Source: Branchiostoma belcheri
Lineage: Eukaryota > Chordata > Leptocardii > Amphioxiformes > Branchiostomatidae
Assembly (NCBI RefSeq): GCF_001625305.1
Contig: NW_017804198.1
Coordinates: forward strand, 2,128,795 to 2,192,794
DNA: 64,000 nucleotides
Direction of reading: 5' to 3'
In this document: positions 13,001 through 25,000 of the stretch, one piece after another
Position numbering within the stretch: the first letter of the stretch is position 1
How the letters are laid out: each line of letters begins with the position of its first letter
Notes under the pieces: model-generated
Seen by the model: the letters and a program-made list of their open reading frames with translations, nothing else
What the model was told of the DNA's origin: nothing
Database searches by the model: none
Translations under genes and position numbers: made by a program

Positions 13001-16000
13001 GTAACGACCCCCAGGTCAGTGTGTTTGCACAGGAACTTCCCCCGGCCAGGCAGTTGTACAGACCTTATAACAACCAACAGAGTCAGTCATCAATACAACC
13101 AAGTTAAAACACAGACATGCCCACAGAATCCTTCTACACATGTACCAGTAGTCAACTCCTTTCATGTTAGTGAGTGCTGCACTACAATTACCCTAGGCTA
13201 GTTATATGCAATTTTCTACATTTCTGAAAATAACAAAGAAATAAAGGTTGCCAGGTGACTTTCTGCAACAAAATTCTGCATCCTTGAGATTATTTTGAAG
13301 AAGCTGATCAACATTTTCCACTTTTGCCAGAATTTATAGGCTGTGTTAACTTAAGCATGTCTTCAAGACAAACTTCTTACTTGACCAGAAAAAGAAAAGA
13401 ACCAGCCTCACCATGTTGTGACTCCCTGCTCATCTACAGAAGCATCAGGTTCAACCTCCACTTCCGGCATCTCCTCTATGTAGTCCTTAAAGGCAACAAA
13501 GACTGGGATTAAACTGTGTTAGAAATTAGGACATTTTTATAGACACTGTGCATCACTGTGCAGCAGTTTTCACAATGTCTAAGAGATCAGCCCTGAACAA
13601 ATGTTCTAAGATCCATATTTACCTTGAAGGCATTCTTCACAATGTCAAAGATCAGCCGTTCCCTTGTATTCTACGACCTTAAACTAACTCACCTTGAAGG
13701 CAGTCTTAACAATGTCTAAGAGATCAGGCCTGTCCATGTCCTTTAAGACTGTCTCCAGCTGCTTGAGGTCGTGAGGCAGTCCGTGGCGCCCTCCCCAAAT
13801 CCAGACCTGCAGTACCCTGCAGGCCCGCTGGATGGCGTTGTTGTACTGTGCCTGTATGCTGTCCAGTCGTGGCTGTGGGATCCCCAGGCCAGCTCCCAGC
13901 CGCCGCCAGTCTGAACCCAGTCTGCAGCTCAGCTTCGTCAGCAGACGGCTTTCTGGAAAAGGAGCAGGATTACATGTATATTCAGGACTGACACCCAAAC
14001 GTAATTCAACCTATGATTTAACAATTGTCCCTGCTTTTTAGACTGAACAAGATTGTTTTGAGAGGGCACATTTTTCTATCTTTTCTACAAACTGAAAACA
14101 AACCAAAAAAAGTGAATGTGGAAGGCCAAACCCCACGAAATTGACCAAGGAAGAGATAAATCGACAACCCCGGGATAATAAAAGTTAGATTTACTATTGT
14201 ATAAAGCTCTGGTATAAATCAAGAATTAGGGGCTGTCGAGGCCCAAAAGTAGGCCCAATTATTATCAATTACTCAACCCTTCCTAAAAACTCATCATTCT
14301 CCTGGCAGCTATGAGAACACACTTGCCTGCTGCAGTAGCCCGCTCACTCTCCTCCAGGGTTGGTTTGCTCTGCCTGGATTTCTGCAGGACGTTTTCTGTG
14401 AACATCAGGATGGTCTGTTCCAACACCTGTGTTGCCTGTTCATCAGCTGTGGACAGAGTTAGAAGACTAACAAGTCAGTACTACATTAGGAAGAAGTTGA
14501 AAACATTTGTCCCATACACTTCGACTAAAACAACTTGCATGCATCTTGAGTGTAAACCCTTACATCATGCGTCATAAATACCAACAACACAGCTACAAAC
14601 AGTAAGTGTAACGGCTTGTACCAGGTTGTATCAACAAGTTGAACACAACTACAAAACAACTTATAATTCAGAGGCAAGTGGCGAGCTGCCATCAAGCCTC
14701 AGTTGTGCAGTGCAAGCATGTCTAACCCTCGGAAGATGGGGAACAACAGATGATAAAGTGAGTGTGTAAGTGAATGAAAGAATGAATGAATTCTAATCAA
14801 GTCAAAGTCAATGAAAGCTGTACCATGTTCGCCTCCAAGAAGCACGACCTGACTTCTGAGTTTCTCGTTGTCCTGAAGAAGGTCGTCTACTCTTGTTGCC
14901 ATGGCAACGTTAGCCTCCTGTAGTTGTTGTATTTCCAGCTTGTGGTCCAGCAGGACCTTCTGTGCCTGCTCCTCCTTGTCCCTAAACCTGGTTACCTCTG
15001 CACGGAGACTGTGGACCATGGCCTCCTGTATCTCACTGTGATGCTGCATCTGTACAAGTTTCTGTTCAGCCCGCTTCTCCTTGTCCCTAAGACCGGATAA
15101 CTCTGCTTGGAGACTCTGGACCTTGGCCTCCTGTATCTCACTGTGATGCTGCATCTGTACAAGTTTCTGTTCTGCCTGTCTGATCTTCTCCTTGGTCTGC
15201 TGCTCCTCCTGATGCCCCTCACCAGAAGGCCCTCCGGCTGCCGGTCGCTTGGCTGGTGGCCCCCCTGATGCATCTGCCGGCCGCTTTACTGGTTGGGCCT
15301 GTAAAACCAAGATCTTAAGTTAGCTGGAATGTTTTTACTATTACATTGTAGTAATGTAAATATAGAAAATTGTACACACTGAAGCCAACTTGGTGCCAAT
15401 ACCTTGATTCGGCCTGCCTCCTGTGCCAGACGGTCCATGCCAAATTCACTCAGCTCCTGCTGAAGCTTGTCCATGGACGCTTCACTGTCTGTCTCCATCC
15501 ACTTCAATAAGACTTTAAAGGCCTGGGATCTTGGCATTTGGGTCTTTGAAGTCTAACAGTAGAAGGGTAAGCCAAATTAGTAGCAACATTCAACATTCAT
15601 CTAAGTGTATACTTAGATACTCTCAAAGAACAAGCATGACCCATCTTTTATTTTCAAACAAATCAAATGTTGACAGAACAAAATATTTACTTGGATAGTG
15701 CTCACCTCCTCTATGGAAAGCCCAAGTGCTCCGGCCAGATCCTCCACCTCGTGTGCTTTGGTCACATTTTGTGAGAAACGGGAGAAGAGCTTCCTCAGTT
15801 CTTTATCTATGATAAATGAAACATTTTTTTTATTCCAACATGTAATCACCAGACGTGGTGACGACACACTCAAGTTTTTTCAACTTATATTAATGCCGTC
15901 ACCAACACAGGGGACAAATACATGACAGGACAATACTCATTTACACCTGAGCTGAGTGAGGAAAGTTGTGTAAAGTGCCTTTCCCAAGGGCACAAGATCG

Positions 16001-19000
16001 GTGGCATGTCAGGACTCGAACCTGGGACTCCAAGTTCCAAGTCGCGCCTTCTGCCACTACACCACACAACCCCACGAGAAACATTGACATTATTTATGAT
16101 GCATACTGCAATAACATACATTTTAATTTTAAAAGATTATTTTAAAAAGTATCCAGTATAGAGTGGATATCTTTTGATTTTAAGCAAAATTCATGATCTA
16201 AGTGATAAAAAATCATACCATGTACACCCACACAGACTGTTTACACAGTGCAATCTTCATTGTTTTTTTTTAGTCTCTTGACCTTATCGATATTGAGGCA
16301 CATCATAACTGCGGGTTCTACAGCAAAAAACCTATGGACCTGCAAATGCTGCCAGAGGCACATCGATCTTATCTTGCCTTTCCCCTTGGTACATACCTTC
16401 CTTTTTCTTCAGCTCCATTCTGAGGAAGTCCATGATGGCAGCTGTTCCTTTCTCACAGACATCAGGAGGGGGATATGTCAGGGGGTTGTCTTCAATGTAC
16501 ATGTTCTTAAGTTGGGCCATTTGACTCAGAGTCAGGGGAAGGCGGGAAATTCTGTTATCTGACAAGTGGAGCTCCCTGATGTTGGACAGGTTCATGATTT
16601 GTTCAGGAACTGATGTGAATCTGTTGTCAGAGATGTTTAAGTACTTCAGCTGCATCAGTTCCCCAACACCATCCGGTAATGACTCCAGGCCACTCCTCTG
16701 CACATCTAAGACTTGTAGGTTCTTCAGTCTGCCGATGTCTTCAGGTACAAGGGAAGGTTTGTCCTCCCCAGCCCAGTTCCCCATGTATAGCCCCTGTAGA
16801 CCCTCCAGCTGCAGATGTCTGGGGAACTCATCAAACTGACAATCATTGATATGAAGCATTGTCAGCCCTGTGAGCTGAGATATCTTGTCAGGGAGACACT
16901 TGAGGGGGTTGAACGCCAAGTTCAAGATCTGAAGTCGAAGAAGTGAACAGACTTCCTCTGGTATCTCTTTGAATACATTGTACCAGATGTTGAGACCATA
17001 AAGTTGTTTTAACCTGGAGAATCCATCAGGCAATGTCTCCAACTTGTTGTGTGACAAGTCAATGTCCTGTAGGTTAGGTAGAGTGGTGATTGCCTGGGGC
17101 AGTTGTGTCAGCAGGTTATTTTTAAGATCAAGCTTTTGAAGCTTCTGTAGTTGCCCTATCACCTCAGGTATGCTCGTCAGCTTGTTGTCAGACAGGACAA
17201 GACATTCGACGTCTCTGTTGTCAAACAACTCGGCTGGCACGGAGGTCAGTTCTTTGTCACTGAGGTTGATAGTGAGCAAGTCATCAACCACTTTAGGTTG
17301 GAGAGCTAAAAAAGTAGAAAAGAGATTGTTTTGAAATGAGCATTACAGGTGGATGCAGAAAAGATTTCAAAGAACACGAGACAGTATTGATACTACAGCT
17401 AATATATAATATATGATATATACTAGTATATGGGTGTGTGTGTATACAACTTCACTAGAAAGCAGATAAAGAATAGAGATAGAATACAGAATAATAATTA
17501 TTGCAAAATGATCCTACCTTGGTTATTAAACAATATAATGCAACATACTAGTGATCGAGAAAATTAACTGAGAGAGGGGGGGGAGAAAAAAGAGAGAGAA
17601 AATGTTATGACATCATCATGACATTTACACAGAACAGGATAACTGTTCTCCTCTATCAGAAACCATCAGTTTGTAATGGAAAAATACATCACCAGACAGC
17701 GCTGTTGAGATACTTCGTCTGCCCTGATGTCTTACCCTGCAGGAAACAACAGGATTTCAAAGTTTAGAATTCTATAGCATGCTTTAGTCAAATTAGAACA
17801 AAATGTGTAACAAGTGTTTGACATGTACCAGTAATGCAGTATGTACAAGCCACATGTTTTACTACCAGTAATGGATGTATTTTGGGCTTACTTTAAAGAA
17901 CTGGAACTCCTGCTGCACATCCTCTTGTACTGCAAGGTCTTCTGCTGTCTTATTATCCTGTGTGTAAAGTCAACACATCCATGAAGACATCAACGCTAAA
18001 CATTATCATAACATATTGATGCTTGTCTTTTTTTATGCTTTAGTTGCACAAAAAGGAGTTTGTAATAAGATATGATATTCAATCTCTCTTGGTTTATCTC
18101 AGAATGATTGTTTAAGTCTAGGTCTAAAATACAACATAGATCTAACAACATCATTACCTTCGCCAAGAATTGACGAAGGTTATGTTTTGCTGGGCGTGTG
18201 TCTGTTTGTCTGTGTCTGTGTGTGTGTGTCAACAGCATAACTCGAGAAGGCTTAGATGGATTGTCTTGATATTTGGTAGGTGGGTAGGTCTTGATGAGGC
18301 CTGGAACTGATTAGATTTTGGGCCCCCTAACGGCTTCTTATGGTACTGACGGTTTTGATATCTCATGACATGCTATAGGGTCATGAAATTTAGATGGTAG
18401 ATAGCTCTTGGGCTGGGAATAAAGTGACACGAGTTTGAGCCCCCTAGCTGTTTGCTCTGGAACTGCAGGGGCGTTAGTTGAAAAAATGTTTAAAGGCGGA
18501 TAACTCAAGAACCGATTGATGGATCGTCATGATTTTTGGCATGTAGGTAGCTGAAGTGATGCTTGACATAATGATATTACAATTATGCAAATATTAATGT
18601 AATTTGCATAATTAATGAGGAAATTCTATAAATCAGCTGCATTCCATGATAGGACTATTCAAGCTTGTGTCATACGTAATTAAGAACGGCAGAAATATAG
18701 GCAGGTATCAATTATGCAAATGAGGACTTAATTTGCATAATTAATGAGAAAATGTTATAATTACATAGTGGTAACTGCCTGGAATTTCATACTTGGGATA
18801 TTTGAAAGCTATGTAAAGGTGAACATAATTTAACATAACTTATTCAAATAAGGACCTCATTTGCATAATTTATGAGGAAATACTATAATGGCATTCTTTG
18901 ATAAGATAAGACTGTCTTCTGGTGTAGAATATGATCAACAGATATAATTGATGCAATATAGGATCCTATTTGCACAATCAGGGGGGTTAATCTATAATTT

Positions 19001-22000
19001 CTTAGCCATAAAGACTAACCTCATTTGGCGAAGGTATGAGATCGTGGAACTCTATTTCAGTATGAAATCAGTGAGTTAGATACTCGATTATAGTGATGTC
19101 TCCTTTCTCAGTGCCAGCAATTGACATTTGACATGTGACAAAGTCCAAAAAGGATACTTACCCTGTTCCTAATAACAGTGTTGGCTCCAGCCCTCAGCAG
19201 TACTCTGACACACTCGGGGTGTCCTCCCTCTGCTGCCTCATGAAGGGGAGTCTCATTCTGTAGTACAGCAAAGTGTGAGATGGTCAAATTTTAAAGGCTC
19301 TACACACTGAACATAACAGTCTGACCAAATGACTACACAGGCCCCTTTAGTCCCCCATACAAGTCCTGACATGGCTCAAATGTTTAACCCTAAAGTTGGG
19401 CCAACACAAGTAAGGCTCCAACCAATACAGACATGTTACTTGTATCAAAAATGAATGTAATCTTCAGCTGTAAATGAAGCCGGTACGGTTCCCTTGACTG
19501 TAGTACAGTATCCGATACTGATGTGTTATCACTTTCTACGCCTTGTGGTTTAATTATACAAACTCAGGACAGGCACAGTGAAACAGACTGATTCAGAAGT
19601 AAACAGTCAAGTTACCATATAGTTTCGTGTATCGACTGTTGCTCCAGCTGTGAGTAAAGCCTGTACAGTTCCTGTGTGGCCGCGACTGGATGCTTTGTGG
19701 AGAGCAATCGATCTCTGTACAGAAACAAGAGTAGAGGGGCTCCAATATGTGGCATGTAAGACTAGGTTTCAGACAATGTACAAACTGTGACCTTTGCAAC
19801 CTTCCAGGAACTTCCCGTATAAGTGTTATCCTCAGGGTACCATGATACAGATTTTGCTCCACTATGCTAGAAAAAATCCCTAGCATAGCGGAGCAAAATT
19901 TGGATGGTACCCAGGCTAGTATAGTGTTTTAAGACCATGGATGACATGAAGAAGGATGTCAGATGTACTTAATTATAAATGTGTTAACACTAGCTTAAAG
20001 AGTTAATCTGGTGTAAAGTTCAAGGACTGGTCATCTTTAAACATCTGTATTTTAATGATGGAAAGAAAAGTAACTTTCATAAACTGACTTGTGCAACTTT
20101 TCCCTAGTTGAGAAGAACATTTACATGAACGTGATTGTCTTCTAGAGGTGACCATGTGTTTGACAATCCTTCATATAATAATTATAATAATAATAATAAT
20201 AATAAATGGTTTTTATTGTCCAAACAGTACCCATGCAGTCGCAGCCTTTATACGGCTGAATTGATTCAGGGTATCACATAATAATCAATACAAATCACAA
20301 CAATTACAACAATCAAGTTTTTTTTTTTTTCTATCATGTGCTAATATAATGTAAACAATAGCCTGGATTGTAGCAGTCCTGGCTAATCATTGGTTTACAG
20401 CAAGGTTGCAAAGTTCTAAGTTCATGCAGAAGTCCTGGCGGTGGAAAGAAGATGCCGGTGCACTCTTGTTTTGAATGACTGTAGGTTGTTGTCAGTGATC
20501 CGGCCCACCACGTTGTCTGGAAGACTGTTCCAGATGTCAACTGCAGTATGTATGAAGGTTCTGCCGGTGGCGTGAGTTCTAGAGACCGGCACAGTGAGGG
20601 CATGTTTACCAGTGGAGAGGCTGCTGCGGGTTGTGCGTCTGATTGTGTAAGGTTTAGGAAGCATCTTTTTCAGGTCTAGTGGGCATGTTGACAGGTGCAT
20701 TTTGTAGATTAGCGAGACAGCAGCCACCTGACGTCTGTGAAGTAGTGTTGGGATGTTCAGTTCAGTTGTGGCATCATGTTCGTTTACACCAATGATACGT
20801 AATGCTTTTTTCTGGATGGAATCAAGGATTTTTAGCGAAGTGACAGAAGCCCCCATCCAACATAATGACGCATATTCCATTACGCTTCGTACCTGGGCCT
20901 TGTACACTGTGGCTCTCCCTTTGGTGTCGAGCTTTTGGGCAACTCGCCGCATAGCTCCGAGCTTTTGTCCAGCTCTTGCACCAATGTTGGAGATGTGCTT
21001 GGCCCAGGTGAGCTTTTTGTCAACAGTGACACCAAGGATTTCCAGTTCATCCTTTTCTGCCAGTCTAGTGTTTCCAAAGAAAAGGTCTGATCTTGTTGGA
21101 TTTCTTTTTCTGGAGATGGTCATTGCTTTACACTTAGCTGGCTCAAAGGTTACTTTCCATTTGACAGCCCAGTTACTCATGTTCTGCAGGTCCCTATTCA
21201 GGCTTTCTGTTGCCGCTCTGCTGTCATCACCTGTCTTGATTACACAGAACAGGTTAGAGTCATCAGCATACAGATAGAGAGGGTTTTCACACTCATCTTC
21301 CAAATCATCTATGTACACCGAAAACAGCAGGGGTCCCAGAATAGAGCCCTGAGGAACAGAAGCATTGATCAGTGTGGTGGTTGAGGATTGACCAGACAGA
21401 GCAACTTTGATGGAACGGTTCAAGAGGTAACTTGAAATCCAGGTAAGTAGCATCCCAGAGACCCCCTTGCTTTTCAGTTTGGAGCAGAGTCCGTTATGCC
21501 AAACCTTGTCGAATGCACCCTTGATGTCTAGGGCTATAACACGTACTTCCCAGCCTTTGTCCAGAGCACTGGACCATTGCTGGGAGAGAATAGTGAGGAT
21601 ATCAGCAGTGCTATGATGAGGTCTAAATCCGAATTGTCTGTCTGATATTAGATGGTTTTGCAGTAGGTACTTCTGAAGCTGCCTCTGTACCACTGCCTCC
21701 ATCACTTTGCTGATGTTACTGAGCAGGGAGATGGGGCGGTACATGGAAGGGTCAGACTTGGAGTCCCTCTTGTGGATTGGAATAACTGAGGCACACTTCC
21801 ATTGACTTGGAAACATCCCGTGTGCAAAACAGAGCTGAAATAGTCGGCTTAGTGGACTTGCAAGCTCAGCACAACACTCCTTCAGTACTCTATTGAGAAT
21901 TGCATCTGGTCCATTGGCTTTGTCTGGTTGTAACTCCCGAAGGATCTTTCTGATCTCCTTGGGTTTGAAGGTAATATTCTTCAGAGTGTGTGGTGTTGTC

Positions 22001-25000
22001 ACTTGGACTTCTGGGGCCGACTCTTCTGCATTCTCCAGTTGGCACTTCCTGGCAAAGGTTTGGGCTAATATTTCAGCCTTCTCTTTTGCTGTAGTACATG
22101 TATGTCCTTCAGCTTTCAACACTGGGATGTTGGCTCTGGCTTTCCTGCCAGAGAGAGTGTTCACAGTGTTCCACCATTTCTTGCTTGTTAGGCTACCGTC
22201 AGTCAATTTGTCCTTTAGTTTCTTGTTGTATCTTCTCTTTGCTTGTTTCTCAGCCCGGTTGTACTCCTTTCTGGCTTTTGTGAACTTGTCTCTGTTTTCA
22301 GGCGTGTTGTTACTCTTAAGTTTCCTGAACAGTCGTCGTTTCTTCTTTGCAGCTGTCCTGCAACGGTCGTCAAACCATGCTTTGTCACCAGTCTTATTGG
22401 TGACCAGTTTGTTAGGGATGAAGATTTCCATTGCATCACTAATGATGGTCGTAATTCTGCTGCAAGCCTTCTCCGGGTCATCTCCCTGGAAGGCATCTCG
22501 CCATTCTGCAGAAGAGAGATATCCCCTCAGGCCCCAGTAGTCTGCCTTATCATACTGCCAAACTTTACGCCTGTAGGGCTTGTCCCTATAGATGGGAACA
22601 TCTATCTTAAGTAGGACCGGGTTGTGGTCAGAGGTACCAAGTCTTGCAAAAGTTTTAGTGGAGGAAGGGAGGTCGGTCAGTACAAGATCAAGGATCTGGC
22701 TCTCTCTTGTTGGTTCTGTGACAATCTGTTTTAGGCCGAAAGAGTTGGACAACTCCAGCAAGAGTCGGCCGGCTGCATCTGTTGTACGGCTGCCTAGCCA
22801 GTCTTGGTGATATACATTGAAGTCTCCTAGCAGAACAACAGATTGGGCGCTAAAGGCAGTCAATTTGGATAGGATGCTGTTGTCTAGGTAGTCAATGATA
22901 TCACTGTTGCTGCTTGGTGGTCTGTAGACTGCAGCTACTAGCAACTTATAGGATTTAAGGGCTACTGTGAACCACATCAGTTCCAAATCTAGGGGATCTT
23001 GGTCTTTATCATGGAAGATGGCAATCCCTTCTAGGCAATAGACAGCGATTCCTCCCCCAGATGAGGTGGATCTGTCTCTGCGACAGCAGAGAGAGTATCC
23101 AGGGATGGTAATACAGTCATCTCCATCCTTCACAGTGGAGTCCAGGAATGTTTCAATGACAACGACAATTGTTGGCTTAAGTTCGTGGCACATGTTGACC
23201 AATTCACCCAAGTTTGAGCGAAGGCCTCTGATGTTCACCTCCAATATACTCATGTCCAGTTCTCGTAGTCGTTGGGCGTTCCTAGGTCGTTTCCGGTTAG
23301 ATCCGTCCGATCGAGGCTTAGCATTACACTTTGTAGCAAGAACGATTGCAGGGTGAGGGGTTGCTAGCCCCTAACCTCAAGAACACATCTTGACGATGCG
23401 GCAGGGGTGCGCGCTATACATGACCTGAACTGAAAGCATCCGAAGACTCAGAACAGTTCGGGCAGTCAGATGTTGAGAGACGCCACTCAGTCAAGGGTTG
23501 GGTGGTCAGCGCGAGAGGAGCACCCCCACTACCCACACGTGATACACATATTTGTTCCACAATTATTTTTTGTGGAACTGTCGCAAGGGTCTGTACTGCT
23601 GCCGTTCGACGCCACAAGGTGACCTCAATACGACTTTCCCCAACCAAAGTTAGGTACCCATTCACACCTGGGTGAAGTGAGGAAAGTCGTGTAAAGTGCC
23701 TTTCCCAAGGGCACAACGTCGGGGCGCATGTTCAGACATGTCCCAGGTACGACTCGGAATCGAACCCGGGTCTCCCGGTTCATAGTTGATTGCTCTAACC
23801 ACTACACCACAGGACGCCACTGTATAAAGCCTGACTGTATAATACGAACAAAGTAAAATAAAAACAAACAAACAAACGGTTCCTATGAGTATAGCAAAGT
23901 ACCTGGTTGGTCACAACATCAGTGGCTTTATTATTACCTTCGCCAAGAAGGTTATGTTTTCAGAGGCGTTCGTGTATGTGTGTGTCCGTCCTTCCTTCCT
24001 TCCTTCACGGAACACGATAACTTTAGAAGGCTTAAATAGATTGTCTTGATACTTGGTAGGTGGGTAGGTCTTGATGACACCTCAAAATGATTAGATTTTG
24101 GACCCCCTAGCGGCTTGTTATGGTACTGCAGCTTAACGGTGCACACCCCAGTTCTTGCGCGACCGGGGTCCGTGATAGTCCGTTGTAAAAAAGTGACGAA
24201 AGGGTTTTGAGGGTCCAAGTTTGAGGTGACATTTCTCATAAACTGCCACGAAGTATCACTAAACATTAACGTGGCTGAAGAGTGTCAGAAATGGTGATTT
24301 TGGGGTGAAAATTTCTTTTGGCTCCGAACCTTACTTCCGGGTATCCTTGCGCGCCAAGTGTAATCCGCCCGTTTGACCTAGATTTCGCTCTGCGGCTTTG
24401 TAGGGGTGGATTTGCAACCCCTCGCGCCGTGGACTGTTTAGAAAATTACAGTACTAGAATTTTCTTTATAATTTACTCGGGTATAGTCAAGGCTTGGGTC
24501 TTTCTGCCAGCATCAGTCATTTCTGCCGGAAAATTTTTTTCTATGGGATTATCCTACGCGAAAATTCGCAATTTTGGGCATTAATTTTGGAGTGAAAATA
24601 ATGTTTTTTCGGTTGATTTTACCAAACTTAAAAAGGTTGAAGAAACCAAACTCAGCTGGTCTTGTAGCTGAAGAGATATCCTTTCGTCCCATATACAGTT
24701 ATTCTCCTTCCGAATTATTCCACGCCAGAGATGGTCACTACGTAGATTTGAGGGTGTGAAGCTTCGAATAGAGACGCCAAATAAACTGGGGTGTGCCCCC
24801 TGAACTTCCGGTTTTGATATCTCATGATCTAGACATGCTAGGGTGACGAAATTTGGATGGTGGGTAGCTCTTGTGCTGGGGAAGAAGTGACGTGAGTTTG
24901 GGCCCCCTAGCGGCTTGCTCAGGAACTGCAGGGTTATCTGGTTTAAATTATTAAAAAGAGGATAACTCAGAACTGGTTGACGGATCGTGATGATTTTTGG

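Larger units (their letters stand above)
20178..23822 (-). mobile_element. CR1/L2-like LINE with tRNA-like 5' end, ORF intact
   Basis: A 3.6-kb non-LTR element in an intron of the FIIND gene, between ankyrin exons 4 and 5. The 5' end is at 23822 and the 3' end carries a (TTA)n tail at 20178-20210. Shared intron sequence at 26500 gives an empty site (TTCATATAAAGCCTG), so both ends are fixed, with a likely TATA target duplication at 20174-20177 and 23823-23826. The first 170 bases of the 5' end form a tRNA-like head. No ORF1 is seen. Confidence 0.85.

Noticed and set aside
16248-16839. Plus-strand open frames opposite the LRR exon
   Set aside because: Antisense of the LRR coding exon and its intron, without splice support.
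20753-22810. Plus-strand open frames of 60-215 codons
   Set aside because: Antisense shadows of the LINE reverse-transcriptase frame.
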